Both the position numbers and the translations under genes were made by a program. Of a stretch of DNA of 44,640 nt, positions 26,269 through 35,625 are shown in pieces. Numbering within the stretch: the stretch's first letter is position 1; each line of letters opens with the position of its first letter. The notes beneath the pieces are model-generated. The model saw only the letters and a program-made list of their open reading frames with translations, made no database searches and was not told the origin of the DNA. Where the stretch lies: assembly GCA_910575555.1 (NCBI GenBank), contig CAJTFX010000036.1, positions 1-44,640 of the forward strand, read 5' to 3'. This stretch comes from Lachnospiraceae bacterium. GTDB taxonomy: Bacteria; Bacillota; Clostridia; Lachnospirales; Lachnospiraceae.

Positions 26269-28482
26269 TCATTTTAATTTAACCTTCCTGCTCAGCCCTT
26301 TTTGACGAAACAGTTTTTGGTATGCTTTAACTTTTCCTTTCGGAACCTGCACCACTGCCCGGGATGAAATTCCTTTAAATGCTTTCCTGCCGAGTCCTTT
26401 GGACGTAAGTTTTGCCGTCTTTATATTCAGTGTTCTCAAATCTTTACATCCATAAAAAGCATTTGAACCAATTTTATTTACTTTGGCTGGAATTGTCAGA
26501 CTTTTTAATTTTGTACATCCGCTGAATGCATTTGTGCCGATGCTAGTCAAACTTTTACCCAAATTTACAGAGGTAAGATTTCTGCATCCATAAAAAGCAT
26601 TGGCATCAATGGACTTCACTTGATTGCCCACAATCACTTTTTTAATTTTCTTATTCTTTTTAAACGCATTTTTGCCAATCGACGTTACTTTACAAACCGT
26701 TCCGTCCTTTGCCGTCACAGTATTCGGAATTCTTACGACACTTGCTTTTGCATCTGTGCTTTCTGTATATTCCACACAGATTTCAGAGCCGTTTACAGAT
26801 ATCACTTCATATTCGGCATGGCCGGCAAAATCCTGAAAAACCTTTCCTGTTTCCAGATTTTCTCCTTCCTCTTTTCCCGAAGCATCATCCCTCTTGTCTG
26901 TATCTGACGGAAGATTCGGCTTTTCATCTGTATCTGACGGCACCTCCGGTTTACCGGCCGGATTCGAATTTAAAGGAGGAGTTGGAATACCATTTTCTCC
27001 CGGCTTCAAAGCAAGCGCAGGTATTTTTTCTGTTTTCCTGGAGCCGCAGGAAATGCAGGTATAAGTATATACGCCCTCAGAAACAGCGGTAGCCTGCTTT
27101 GTCACTTTGCCGTTATCCCACACATGCCCTGTTTTCGGTATATTTTCTGTATATTTCTTACCGCAGGCGCACTGAAATGTTTTTATGCCGGAGTCAGCGC
27201 AGGTGGCCCTTTTTGTGATTTTTGAAGTATAGCTGTGGGTATGCGCTACTGTTATTTCTGTATTCGCACTTGCTGAACAATCATTTAGCGTAAAGGTGAC
27301 AACGCCTTTATAAGTACCTTCATCCTCCAAGCAAAAGCCAATCCAATTGCTCAGGCTATTACTGTAACTATGAGTTCCGCCTACGCTTCCATCCGGTTTG
27401 TAAATGGTTTCCGTCACCGTATAGTTTTGTCCATCCAGATCTGAGGTCAGTTCTCCCGTCTCGTCGTCAATAATCTCATAACATAGATAATATGTTGTTC
27501 CTTTTTTACTGACAGATGCAGACTCACCCATTTTACTTTCGGAAAACCATGAATGCAGCATTACTTTATGTTCTTTTACTTCAAATGACACTTCTGCGTC
27601 GCCGATATAATCTCCGGTAATTTCCACTTTCCCCCTGTAAACCCCCGCTTCCTGAGGTACATGGGAAATCCAGTTATTGTCGCTGTTCTCATAACTATAG
27701 GAAAATGCCGTACTTCCGTCCGGTTTATAAAACGTTTCTGTAATTGTATAATTTGCACTGGCCACCTCATTAAAACGTTTCCCACTGGCCGTATCAATCA
27801 ATTCATAACACAGATAATAGCTTGTTCCTGTCCGGTAAACGGAGGGAACGTTTCCCATTCCAGTATCTGACATCCATACATGAATGGAAGGAGCTGATAC
27901 TTCTGGAGATGAATTGCTATAATTCGGCGTTACAAATCCCCATAAATTGCCGGCGGACAAAGAACAACTGCTGTCATGCACTCCATGAGGATTCGTCTGG
28001 GTATTATTTCCGTCAATATAATAAACTGTATTGCCGGAAGAAAATTTCACGATACCCACATGCTGGCTGGCATTAGAACCGAAAAATATAATATCCCCGC
28101 ATCTTGGAGCATATCCGGAACCTTTCAGATGACTGGAACCTCCGGAATTAATCAGTCGGTTCTTCATATCTGTAGTATTTGCCGTTTTAGGAATAACGCT
28201 GGCAGGAATTCCTGCCTGATCTGCACACCACGATACAAAAACTGCGCACCAGGCATATTTTGCAGCTATGCCGTTGTTATTTACCCGCCTTCCGTAATAC
28301 CAGTCATTGTAAAAAATATCATCCGAGTTGCTGCTTCTCTCTTTGACCCCAATCTGGCTTTTTGCCACGGCAACGATAGCCTCTGCCTGGTCTGCAGCCT
28401 GCACTTCCAGGGCCGGGATATGTATGGCAAGGCTGCCGAACATCAGCAGGAATACCAGAAACTTTGCCATGTGTTTCTTCAT
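26269..28482 (-). CDS. Secreted CHAP-domain amidase with BspA-type LRR tail
   Basis: 737 residues from the ATG at 28482 (GAGGG upstream). Signal peptide to about residue 30. The CHAP domain (about 32-205) has Cys79 in YAWCAVFVSWC and His141 in SQHVGIVKF, the usual catalytic pair for peptidoglycan amidases or endopeptidases. Two beta-sandwich repeats of about 100 residues (each with YYLCYE and the phrase IYKPDGS or FYKPDGS) follow. Next comes a Cys-x-Cys/Cys-x-x-Cys region (FQCACGKK, TCISCGSRK), a polar linker, and four LRR_5 units (AFYGC, AFSGC). The last ~100 residues closely match those of the 23904-26201 protein. The two genes are tandem, 67 bp apart. Confidence 0.85.
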   Translation of the reverse strand: MKKHMAKFLVFLLMFGSLAIHIPALEVQAADQAEAIVAVAKSQIGVKERSSNSDDIFYNDWYYGRRVNNNGIAAKYAWCAVFVSWCADQAGIPASVIPKTANTTDMKNRLINSGGSSHLKGSGYAPRCGDIIFFGSNASQHVGIVKFSSGNTVYYIDGNNTQTNPHGVHDSSCSLSAGNLWGFVTPNYSNSSPEVSAPSIHVWMSDTGMGNVPSVYRTGTSYYLCYELIDTASGKRFNEVASANYTITETFYKPDGSTAFSYSYENSDNNWISHVPQEAGVYRGKVEITGDYIGDAEVSFEVKEHKVMLHSWFSESKMGESASVSKKGTTYYLCYEIIDDETGELTSDLDGQNYTVTETIYKPDGSVGGTHSYSNSLSNWIGFCLEDEGTYKGVVTFTLNDCSASANTEITVAHTHSYTSKITKRATCADSGIKTFQCACGKKYTENIPKTGHVWDNGKVTKQATAVSEGVYTYTCISCGSRKTEKIPALALKPGENGIPTPPLNSNPAGKPEVPSDTDEKPNLPSDTDKRDDASGKEEGENLETGKVFQDFAGHAEYEVISVNGSEICVEYTESTDAKASVVRIPNTVTAKDGTVCKVTSIGKNAFKKNKKIKKVIVGNQVKSIDANAFYGCRNLTSVNLGKSLTSIGTNAFSGCTKLKSLTIPAKVNKIGSNAFYGCKDLRTLNIKTAKLTSKGLGRKAFKGISSRAVVQVPKGKVKAYQKLFRQKGLSRKVKLK

Positions 28483-28556
28483 TTGTCTGCACCCTCTTTC
28501 ATATACTATACTGAAATTCCTTTTACACCTTCGGTTATGCAAAATACTTCAGCCGT

Positions 28557-28905
28557 TTATATTGCATCCAGAAGTTTTTCTTTCTTTGCATCAAATTCTT
28601 CTTGGCTGATTACTTCTGTATCCAATAAATCTTTCAGCTTCTTTATTTTGTCCAACGCCGATTCTTCATTAATAACATTTGTTACACTTTGAACAGATTG
28701 ATTTTTACTGGAAAATTCTTCAAATATCTCTTTTATCCGCTTATAATTCTCTTCCATCTCACGCTTATTTTTATTAAATACAATACATCGAAACAATACC
28801 AGATATTTTTCTTTTTAATTCAATTTTGTTATCATATATTACCGCATCTGTTTCAATTCCACCCATCGCCTTATGCTGCGCTTTAAACCTGAATATTTCT
28901 CCCAT
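28557..28905 (-). pseudogene. Frameshifted small SHOCT-domain protein
   Basis: An ATG at 28905 opens a frame of 43 codons (MGEIFRFKAQHKAMGGIETD...) that stops at 28774. In another frame, overlapping from 28796 to 28557, the sequence continues with a coiled coil and a clear C-terminal SHOCT motif, LKDLLDTEVISQEEFDAKKEK. The front part resembles the start of small Lachnospiraceae proteins that end in SHOCT. The middle is missing, which points to a deletion plus frameshift. Alternatively, the 53-residue back half (ATG at 28757) is a short gene of its own. Confidence 0.55.
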
Positions 28906-28935
28906 AATTTAATTACTCCTTCCTTTTATCACCAG

Positions 28936-28979
28936 AACCGAATTGTTTCACAAAGCAGACTTTTTGAAACAGTTCGGTT
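28936..28979. repeat. 15-bp inverted repeat downstream of the recombinase gene
   Basis: AACCGAATTGTTTCA (28936-28950) and its complement with one mismatch (28965-28979) flank 14 bp. There is no T tract. It is 82 bp beyond the recombinase stop and could be a recombination site or the edge of a lost element. Confidence 0.5.
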
Positions 28980-29060
28980 ATAATGTATTTATGGATAAAA
29001 TTGTCAGAAAGCAGACGAGAGCGAGATTGAAAAAACCTGTTTCTCATTGTCTACTATTTG

Positions 29061-29675
29061 TTACAATATTTTCTTCTGACTCTTAAGTTTTTCACAGCAT
29101 CTGCGGTAAAATGTCGAATGGCTCATATGTAAATCAGCCGCTGCTTCGCGTGTTGATATCATTCCCTGTTCCCACATTTGAAAATATTCTTCAAATTTCT
29201 CAGGCGTTTCCACCTTCCGGCATCCAAACTTAATCCCCCGGGCTTTTGCTGCCGCTATCCCCTCCGCCTGCCGCTGTCTGATAAAAACCCGCTCCGTTTC
29301 CGCTACATAAGCCAAAATCTGCAAAACCAAATCAGAGATAAAAATGCCTGTTAAATCTCCATGGCAGAAATTTGTATTCAGCAATAGCATGTCTACCACC
29401 TGAATATCCGCCCCTATTTCTTTTGTGACAATTCTCCACTGCTCCAATATCTCCCCATAATTTCTTCCCAACCTGTCAATGCTTTTAATGATTAAAGCAT
29501 CTCCCCGTTTCAAACCTGCTAAAAGTTTCTGATACTGCGGACGCCTAAAATCTTTTCCTGATATTCTGTCAAGATAGATATTTTCTTCCGAAATGCCCTG
29601 TTCCTTTAATGCAATAAACTGCCGTTCCGGATTCTGCTCCTTTGTAGAAACCCGAATGTAACCATATTTTTTCAT
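29061..29675 (-). CDS. Serine recombinase (resolvase/invertase family)
   Basis: 204 residues from the ATG at 29675, seven bases after AAGGAGGACGG; a longer open frame upstream runs through other features. The resolvase catalytic domain (about 1-140) has the nucleophilic Ser in YIRVSTKEQNPERQ, the arginines in DRLGRNYGE, and VAETERVFIRQRQAEGIAAAKARG at the hinge. A C-terminal helix-turn-helix (TREAAADLHMSHSTFYRRC) binds DNA. Small enzymes like this resolve or invert DNA. No transposase or plasmid gene is next to it, so it is probably a relic of a mobile element or a stand-alone site-specific recombinase. Confidence 0.88.
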   Translation of the reverse strand: MKKYGYIRVSTKEQNPERQFIALKEQGISEENIYLDRISGKDFRRPQYQKLLAGLKRGDALIIKSIDRLGRNYGEILEQWRIVTKEIGADIQVVDMLLLNTNFCHGDLTGIFISDLVLQILAYVAETERVFIRQRQAEGIAAAKARGIKFGCRKVETPEKFEEYFQMWEQGMISTREAAADLHMSHSTFYRRCCEKLKSQKKIL

Positions 29676-29739
29676 TTGAACCGTCCTCCTTATAAATCTA
29701 TTCATCCATAATACGAATCGGCTTAACTCAATCATTGTC

Positions 29740-29773
29740 AAAAAAGACATAGACGACTCCTTACCGCCTATGT
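29740..29773 (-). terminator. Hairpin with T6 upstream of the recombinase gene
   Basis: ACATAGGCG pairs with CGTCTATGT (one G-T pair) around nine bases, then CTTTTTTG on the minus strand. It would block read-through into the recombinase gene. Confidence 0.6.
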
Positions 29774-29782
29774 CTCCGTTCC

Positions 29783-29944
29783 TTATGTTGATTTGAAAGT
29801 ACAAAAATAACAGGGACTCATCATAATCCCTGTCATTTCTGTCAGTTCCACAAGCTTCCATTGTAAGGTTTCCTTGCTGATTAGTTTTGTCCGGTATTCA
29901 GAAATCATGGTTGGACTCATGTTCCGGCTCAGGGCATATTCAAC
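29783..29944 (-). pseudogene. C-terminal remnant of a DUF1016/YhcG-type PDDEXK nuclease
   Basis: Read from 29944, the frame gives VEYALSRNMSPTMISEYR followed by TKLISKETLQWKLVEL and ends at TAA (29783-29785). This matches, by memory, the conserved C-terminal end of DUF1016 family proteins (YhcG-like, often in restriction-modification or defence loci). No start codon or upstream domain remains: the frame is not recognisable beyond 29944, and the aldo/keto reductase gene begins about 100 bp further on. It is therefore a deletion relic. It overlaps the small terminator at 29801-29833, where homology probably ends. Confidence 0.6.
29801..29833 (-). terminator. Hairpin after the DUF1016 remnant
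   Basis: ACAGGGA (29810-29816) and TCCCTGT (29827-29833) form the stem; TTATTTTTGT follows on the minus strand. It may end the aldo/keto reductase transcript. Confidence 0.55.
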
Positions 29945-30050
29945 AGAATATATTCTCCCCAGCTATCCTGTATAGCCTTATGGGAGACAAATTTCCAGGA
30001 TGAAGATATATTTTTCCATTCAGCATTTGCGATATTCTCACTGCCCTTTT

Positions 30051-31175
30051 TCACCGTTCAAACATCTTTGCCGCTTCCTGCAAATGCCGAATCACCGGAA
30101 GATGCTGAGGACACTGTGTTTCACACTGGCCGCACTGAATGCAGTGGGAGGCCCTGCCAGATTTTTCGGCCTGCCGGTCATAGGATTCTTTGGCGGCGGG
30201 AAATCTGGCGTCACCGAACTGGCTGACCCCGTTTAACAGTTTGAAATAATCAGGAATCGGAATTTGTTTGGGACAGCCGTCCACACAGTAGCGGCAGTTG
30301 GTGCAGGCAACGCTCTTTTTGGCGCGGATCGCCGCAAGAGCCTGCGTAAGCGTTTCCTGCTCTGACTCTGTCAGGGGTTTTAACTCCTTCATATAAGAAA
30401 TATTATCCTCCATCTGCGCTTCGCTGCTCATGCCCGAGAGCACCATCACTACATTTTCCAGAGAAGCCGCATAGCGAACCGCCCAGGAGGCAGCAGACAT
30501 TCCGGGATTTGCCTTTCTCAGCAGATTTTCAGCGTCCTCAGGGAGATTTGCCAGAAGCCCGCCTTTGACCGGCTCCATAACAATCACCGGTTTTTTATGT
30601 TTCACACAGACCTCGTAACAGTTCCGGGACTGAACCTCCGGATCTTCCCAGTCCGCATAATTGATCTGAAGCTGAACATATTCCATCTCCGGATGTTTTT
30701 CCAGAATTCCTTCCAGCACTTCTGCGCTGTCATGGAAGGAAAAACCGATGTGGCGGATTTTCCCTTCCGCTTTCTTTCGGGCCACAAATTCAAACGCCCC
30801 CATACGCTCCGCCATTTCAAGATAATTCCGGTTCATGGCATGGAGCAGGTAATAGTCGAAAAATTCCACTCCGCACCGGGCAAGCTGTCCCGTAAAAAAA
30901 TCTTCCAGGCTGTCCCCCTCCTGAAGCAGAGAAAAACTCAGCTTGTCCGTGATGGTATAGGCGTTCCTGGGATGCCGTTTCGCCACACATTCCCTAAAAG
31001 CCAGTTCACTGAATTCTTTTCCGTGATAGGGCGTTGCCGTATCAAAATAAGAAAAGCCCTGGCTGATAAAACGATCTGCCATTTGGCAGAAAGCTTCATA
31101 ATCGATTTTTGTGGTATCCGACGGGTCTGTAAGGGGAAGGCGCATAATGCCGAAACCTAATTTTTTTGTATTCAT
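30051..31175 (-). CDS. Aldo/keto reductase with two C-terminal 4Fe-4S motifs
   Basis: 374 residues from the ATG at 31175, seven bases after GGAGGA. The N-terminal TIM barrel (about 1-280) has the catalytic Asp and Tyr in YFDTATPYHG, Lys in TDKLS and His in YYLLHAMN. The C-terminus carries CTNCRYCVDGCPKQIPIP and CIQCGQCETQCPQHLPV, two cysteine sets for Fe-S clusters. This is a common clostridial form of the family, thought to link carbonyl reduction to an electron carrier. Substrate unknown. It is a single-gene unit. Confidence 0.9.
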   Translation of the reverse strand: MNTKKLGFGIMRLPLTDPSDTTKIDYEAFCQMADRFISQGFSYFDTATPYHGKEFSELAFRECVAKRHPRNAYTITDKLSFSLLQEGDSLEDFFTGQLARCGVEFFDYYLLHAMNRNYLEMAERMGAFEFVARKKAEGKIRHIGFSFHDSAEVLEGILEKHPEMEYVQLQINYADWEDPEVQSRNCYEVCVKHKKPVIVMEPVKGGLLANLPEDAENLLRKANPGMSAASWAVRYAASLENVVMVLSGMSSEAQMEDNISYMKELKPLTESEQETLTQALAAIRAKKSVACTNCRYCVDGCPKQIPIPDYFKLLNGVSQFGDARFPAAKESYDRQAEKSGRASHCIQCGQCETQCPQHLPVIRHLQEAAKMFER

Positions 31176-31340
31176 TTGAAAATCCTCCATGTTTTTCGGG
31201 TGGTAATATATATTTTTTAAGTAGTACAGAGAAGTTTTATATATTTGGATACGGACGGAACAGCCAGGCGGCCCTTTCGCACGCAAAACTGGGTAACGCT
31301 TCGGCTGACTAACTGCTAACTTCGACTTAGGGACGGCCTG

Positions 31341-33581
31341 CTATTTTTTCACGCCTTTTCCATCCCGGTTGGCAAGCCGGAGCCGGTGCAGGGCAATTTC
31401 TTTTTCTTTCACCGTGATTGTCTGTTCTTCCTGGTTCAGAAGATAGACGGCCGAAAGCCTGTCTTTTTCATCAATTTTCATACCCCGGACTCCGATAGCT
31501 CCTTTTTTCTTTTCCGGCACGTCGGAGGCCAGAAAACGCAGGAACATGTTTTTCTCTGTCTGCAGAACAATGCTCTCTTCTTCTGTTTCTGAAAGAATCT
31601 GGACCAGCAGCAGCCGCTCCCCTTCATTTAATTTGGTGGCTGCAACGGTGCGTTTGGATACGTCAAATTCTTCTCCACACACCTGCTTGAGCATTCCGCC
31701 GCTGCTTGCAAACAGCAGTTTACGCCCCAGCAGCCCGCTGAGGCTGCTGACACAGACCATGACTTCTTCATTGCTGTTATAATTGCTGATGTTATCCAGC
31801 GGCGTTCCCTTGTCCCGGAATTTTCCATGGGGCAGATCTAAAATCTTTACGGAATGCATCTGTCCCTTGTCGGTAAAAATACACAGTTTGTCTGTATTCA
31901 TACAGGAAATCACGTATTTATTCTCCGCGTCTGCCGCCTCCCGGTTCCGCTCATAAGTGGCGGCGTCCACTGTCTTTACATAGCCGAACCGGTCCATTAA
32001 AAGGACTACCGGCATCTCTTCCACTTTCTTTTCCTCATAGACTGCTTCCGCCGCATTTTCAATGGCAGTTCTCCGCTCCCGGCCGTACTCTTTCTGAAAC
32101 CGGTTCAGCTCTTTGATAATGACTTTGGCCATTGCAGCGCGGCTTCCCAGGATTTCCTCATACTTTGCAATATTAGAAAGGGTGGTATCGTGTTCTTTCA
32201 TCAGGGCTTCAATTTCTAACCCGATTAACTTATACAGGCGCATTTCTAAAATAGCCGTGGCCTGCCGCTCTGTAAAGCAGAGCTGTCTGGCGTCCGCTTC
32301 GGAACCTTTGTAGCGGAATTCTATGTTCTTTGTGTTGCCGTTCATCAGACAGTCTTTGGCGTCTTTGATATTCTTGGAACCCCGAAGGATTTCGATAATC
32401 AAGTCAATAACGTCACAGGCTTTGATTAAGCCTTCCTGGATTTCCTTCTTTTCCAGTTCTTTTGCCAGCAGGGTTTTGTATTTTCTGGTGGCCAGTTCGT
32501 ACTGGAAGTTTACATGATGGCGGATGATGGGCACAAGCCCCATGGTTTCCGGCCGGCCCTCTGCCACTGCCAGCATATTGACGCCGAAGGTGTCCTCCAG
32601 TCTTGTTTTTTTGTAAAGCATGTTGCAGAGATTTTCCACATCTGCGCCTTTTTTCAAATCCAGTACAATGCGGATGCCCTCTTTGGAGGACTGGTTGGAA
32701 ATATCCACAATATCGTTGGTTTTCCGGGCCTCTGTCAGATTGTACACATCCATCAGGAATTTCCCGATATTGGCCCCTATCATGGTGTAGGGGATTTCCG
32801 TAATCACCAGCCGCTGCCTGCCGCCTTTTACCTGTTCAATCTCCACTTTTCCCCGGATTTTGATTTTTCCGGCGCCTGTCTCATAAATATGCAGCAAATC
32901 TGACTGATTCACCACAATGCCCCCGGTGGGAAAATCCGGGCCTTTGATATACTCCATCAGCTCTTTCGTTGTGATATCAGGGTTTTTCATATAGGCTTTC
33001 ACTCCTTCAATCACTTCGGAAAAATTGTGGGGCGGAATACTGGTAGCCATGCCCACGGCAATGCCTTCCGCGCCATTAATCAAAAGATTGGGCACCTTCA
33101 CCGGAAGCACGGAGGGCTCTTTTTCCGTCTCGTCAAAATTGGGCACAAAATCCACCACATCTTTGTCCAAATCGGCAAGGTAGGCTTCCTGGGTGATTTT
33201 CTGCAGACGGGCCTCCGTATAACGCATAGCCGCCGCCCCGTCTCCCTCAATGGAACCGAAATTGCCGTGGCCGTCCACTAAGGGCAGGCCCTTCTTAAAT
33301 TCCTGAGCCATCACCACCAGCGCCTCATAGATGGAGCTGTCTCCATGGGGATGGTATTTACCCATGGTATCCCCCACGATACGGGCGCATTTCCGGTAGG
33401 GCCTGTCATGGCGGATGCCCAGTTCATGCATATCGTAGAGGGTTCTGCGCTGAACAGGCTTCAATCCGTCCCGTACGTCCGGCAGCGCCCTTGCGATGAT
33501 CACGCTCATGGCGTAATCTATGTATGATTTCTGCATTATTTCCGAATATTCCGTTCGGATAATCTGTTCCTTTTCCTGCAT
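31341..33581 (-). CDS. parC: DNA topoisomerase IV subunit A
   Basis: 746 residues. The breakage domain begins with [27 protein letters not shown]; the DNA-cleaving tyrosine is Tyr121 in [11 protein letters not shown]. The quinolone-determining region [13 protein letters not shown] has the wild-type-like Ser82 and Glu86. The C-terminal half is a beta-pinwheel without a recognisable GyrA box, and the length fits ParC better than GyrA. It decatenates daughter chromosomes with ParE. It starts 39 bp after parE; the gap downstream (31176-31340) holds nothing I can identify. Confidence 0.85.
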   Translation of the reverse strand: MQEKEQIIRTEYSEIMQKSYIDYAMSVIIARALPDVRDGLKPVQRRTLYDMHELGIRHDRPYRKCARIVGDTMGKYHPHGDSSIYEALVVMAQEFKKGLPLVDGHGNFGSIEGDGAAAMRYTEARLQKITQEAYLADLDKDVVDFVPNFDETEKEPSVLPVKVPNLLINGAEGIAVGMATSIPPHNFSEVIEGVKAYMKNPDITTKELMEYIKGPDFPTGGIVVNQSDLLHIYETGAGKIKIRGKVEIEQVKGGRQRLVITEIPYTMIGANIGKFLMDVYNLTEARKTNDIVDISNQSSKEGIRIVLDLKKGADVENLCNMLYKKTRLEDTFGVNMLAVAEGRPETMGLVPIIRHHVNFQYELATRKYKTLLAKELEKKEIQEGLIKACDVIDLIIEILRGSKNIKDAKDCLMNGNTKNIEFRYKGSEADARQLCFTERQATAILEMRLYKLIGLEIEALMKEHDTTLSNIAKYEEILGSRAAMAKVIIKELNRFQKEYGRERRTAIENAAEAVYEEKKVEEMPVVLLMDRFGYVKTVDAATYERNREAADAENKYVISCMNTDKLCIFTDKGQMHSVKILDLPHGKFRDKGTPLDNISNYNSNEEVMVCVSSLSGLLGRKLLFASSGGMLKQVCGEEFDVSKRTVAATKLNEGERLLLVQILSETEEESIVLQTEKNMFLRFLASDVPEKKKGAIGVRGMKIDEKDRLSAVYLLNQEEQTITVKEKEIALHRLRLANRDGKGVKK

Positions 33582-33620
33582 GGTAAATCCTTTCTGTCAG
33601 TTATCTGTGCCAAACATTCA

Positions 33621-35543
33621 TTAAATGTCAAGCTCCGCATCATGGGCATGCTCGTGAATAAACTCCCGCCGGGGCGGAACCTCTGTTCCCATCAGCATTT
33701 CTGTCACGTCAGAAGCCATCCTTGCATCCTCAATTTCCACCTGCTTTAAAATACGGGTAGCCGGATTCAGCGTAGTCTCCCACAGCTGATCCGCATCCAT
33801 CTCCCCCAGTCCCTTATACCGCTGCAGGGTGAAGGGGCCTTTGTGCCGTTTCCGGTATTTTTCCAAAGCCACGTCGTCGTAAAGATATTCCTCCGCTCCC
33901 CGGGAGGGAATAGCCTTGTACAGCGGCGGCATGGCGATATAGACATGTCCCTCGAAAATCAGCTCCGGCATAAAACGGTAAAACAGCGTCAGCAGCAGCG
34001 TGGAAATATGGGCTCCGTCCACGTCCGCATCCGCCATAATGATAATCTTGTCATAGCGCAGTTTGGAAATATCAAAATCATTGCCGAACCCTTCCGAAAA
34101 TCCGCAGCCGAAGGCATTGATCATGGTTTTGATTTCCGCATTGGCCAAAACCTTGTCAATACTGGCTTTTTCCACATTCAGAATTTTCCCCCGGATGGGC
34201 AGAATTGCCTGATAATTCCGGTCCCTGGCTGTTTTGGCAGAACCGCCGGCAGAATCTCCCTCCACAATGAAAATCTCACAGACGGAAGCGTCTCTGCTCT
34301 CGCAGTTGGCCAGTTTGCCGTTGGAATCAAAGGAAAATTTCTGTTTGGTCAGAAGGTTGGTCTTGGCTTTTTCCTCTGACTTGCGGATTTTGGCCGCTTT
34401 TTCCGCGCAGGCAATGACTTTTTTCAGATTCTCCAGATTCTTGTCAAAATAAAGCTGAATCTCTTCTCCGGTTATTTTGCCGGTCACCCGGGAAGCATCC
34501 TGGTTGTCTAATTTTGTTTTGGTCTGGCCTTCAAACCGGGGTTCGGGATGCTTAATGGAAATTACAGCCGTTAAGCCGTTGCGCACATCGGCCCCGGTGA
34601 AATTGGAATCCTTCTCCTTTAAAATCCCCAGCTCCCTGGCATAATTGTTGATCACCGTGGTAAATATGGTTTTAAATCCTGTCAGATGGGTTCCCCCTTC
34701 CGCATTGTAAATATTGTTGCAGAATCCCAGCACATTTTCATGAAATTCATTGATATACTGAAACGCCGCTTCCACGGTAATTCCTTCGCTCTCTCCTTTA
34801 AAATACACCACATCATGAACCGCTTCCGCTTTCCGGTTCAAATCCTTCACAAATCCGCTGATTCCCTCTTCCTCGTGAAATTCCAAATGCTCCGTAACTT
34901 CTCCCCGCTTATCCTCATAAACAATGGTAAGCCTGGGATTCAAGTAAGCGGTTTCATGAAGGCGGCTTTTTACATCCTCCTCCTTGAAACGGGTTTTTTC
35001 AAATATTTCCGGATCGGGCAGAAAGTTGATTCTGGTGCCGGTCTTTTTGGTTTTCCCAATCACTGGCAGCATCCCCTGCGCTAACTCAACCACCGGATTC
35101 CCTTTTTCATATCTGTCGTGATAAATCTTCCCGCCCAGATGCACCTGAAGATCCAAACAGGCGGACAGAGCGTTTACCACAGAAGAACCTACTCCATGGA
35201 GGCCGCCGCTGGTCTTATAGGCGTCATTGTCAAATTTTCCTCCCGCATGGAGGGTGGTGAACACCAGACGGGCCGCAGACATGCCCTTTTCATGCATTCC
35301 CACGGGAATGCCCCGGCCATTGTCCTCCACGGTGCAGGAGCCGTCCGCCTCCAGGGTTACATATATGGTATCGCAAAATCCTGCCAGATGTTCATCCACA
35401 GAATTGTCTACAATTTCATAAATTAAATGGTTCAGGCCCTTGCGGGACACGCTTCCGATATACATGCCCGGCCTTTTTCTCACTGCTTCCAGGCCCTCTA
35501 ATACGGTAATATTCCCGGCGCCGTATTCCTGATTCTTTGCCAT
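33621..35543 (-). CDS. parE: DNA topoisomerase IV subunit B
   Basis: 640 residues from the ATG at 35543 (GGAAAGGAAAAGAGA upstream). The GHKL ATPase domain shows YEIVDNSVDE and GRGIPVGMH, GGLHGVGSSVVNALS. The TOPRIM domain has the acidic EGDSAGGSAK and the metal-binding DADVDGAH. It supplies ATP-driven strand passage to ParC. Orthologous gyrB is usually near dnaA/recF, which are absent here, so ParE is the better name. Its promoter lies inside the 3' end of the kinase gene. Confidence 0.85.
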   Translation of the reverse strand: MAKNQEYGAGNITVLEGLEAVRKRPGMYIGSVSRKGLNHLIYEIVDNSVDEHLAGFCDTIYVTLEADGSCTVEDNGRGIPVGMHEKGMSAARLVFTTLHAGGKFDNDAYKTSGGLHGVGSSVVNALSACLDLQVHLGGKIYHDRYEKGNPVVELAQGMLPVIGKTKKTGTRINFLPDPEIFEKTRFKEEDVKSRLHETAYLNPRLTIVYEDKRGEVTEHLEFHEEEGISGFVKDLNRKAEAVHDVVYFKGESEGITVEAAFQYINEFHENVLGFCNNIYNAEGGTHLTGFKTIFTTVINNYARELGILKEKDSNFTGADVRNGLTAVISIKHPEPRFEGQTKTKLDNQDASRVTGKITGEEIQLYFDKNLENLKKVIACAEKAAKIRKSEEKAKTNLLTKQKFSFDSNGKLANCESRDASVCEIFIVEGDSAGGSAKTARDRNYQAILPIRGKILNVEKASIDKVLANAEIKTMINAFGCGFSEGFGNDFDISKLRYDKIIIMADADVDGAHISTLLLTLFYRFMPELIFEGHVYIAMPPLYKAIPSRGAEEYLYDDVALEKYRKRHKGPFTLQRYKGLGEMDADQLWETTLNPATRILKQVEIEDARMASDVTEMLMGTEVPPRREFIHEHAHDAELDI

Positions 35544-35596
35544 TCTCTTTTCCTTTCCTCTTGTTCTGGTACACATGTTCTGTTTTTAACCTGCTT

Positions 35597-35625
35597 ATTG
35601 TATCATAGTTTTTTGCGATTTGCAA
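35597..35625 (-). promoter_or_regulatory. parE-parC promoter
   Basis: TTGCAA (35620-35625), 17 bp, TACAAT (35597-35602) on the minus strand, overlapping the last codons of the kinase gene; about 55 bp before the parE start. Confidence 0.6.

Noticed and set aside
29676-29861. N-terminal extension of the recombinase (62 extra codons)
   Set aside because: The extension crosses two hairpin terminators and the DUF1016 relic in another frame, while the ATG at 29675 has an ideal ribosome site and begins the normal resolvase motif.
31176-31340. Gap between parC and the aldo/keto reductase gene as a site for a small RNA or attachment site
   Set aside because: I found no stem with T tract, no tRNA-like cloverleaf and no repeat; nothing can be supported there.
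31341-35543. gyrA-gyrB in place of parC-parE
   Set aside because: The A subunit lacks a visible GyrA box and is shorter than usual GyrA, and dnaA/recF neighbours are absent. Topoisomerase IV is the better reading, though a tree would settle it.
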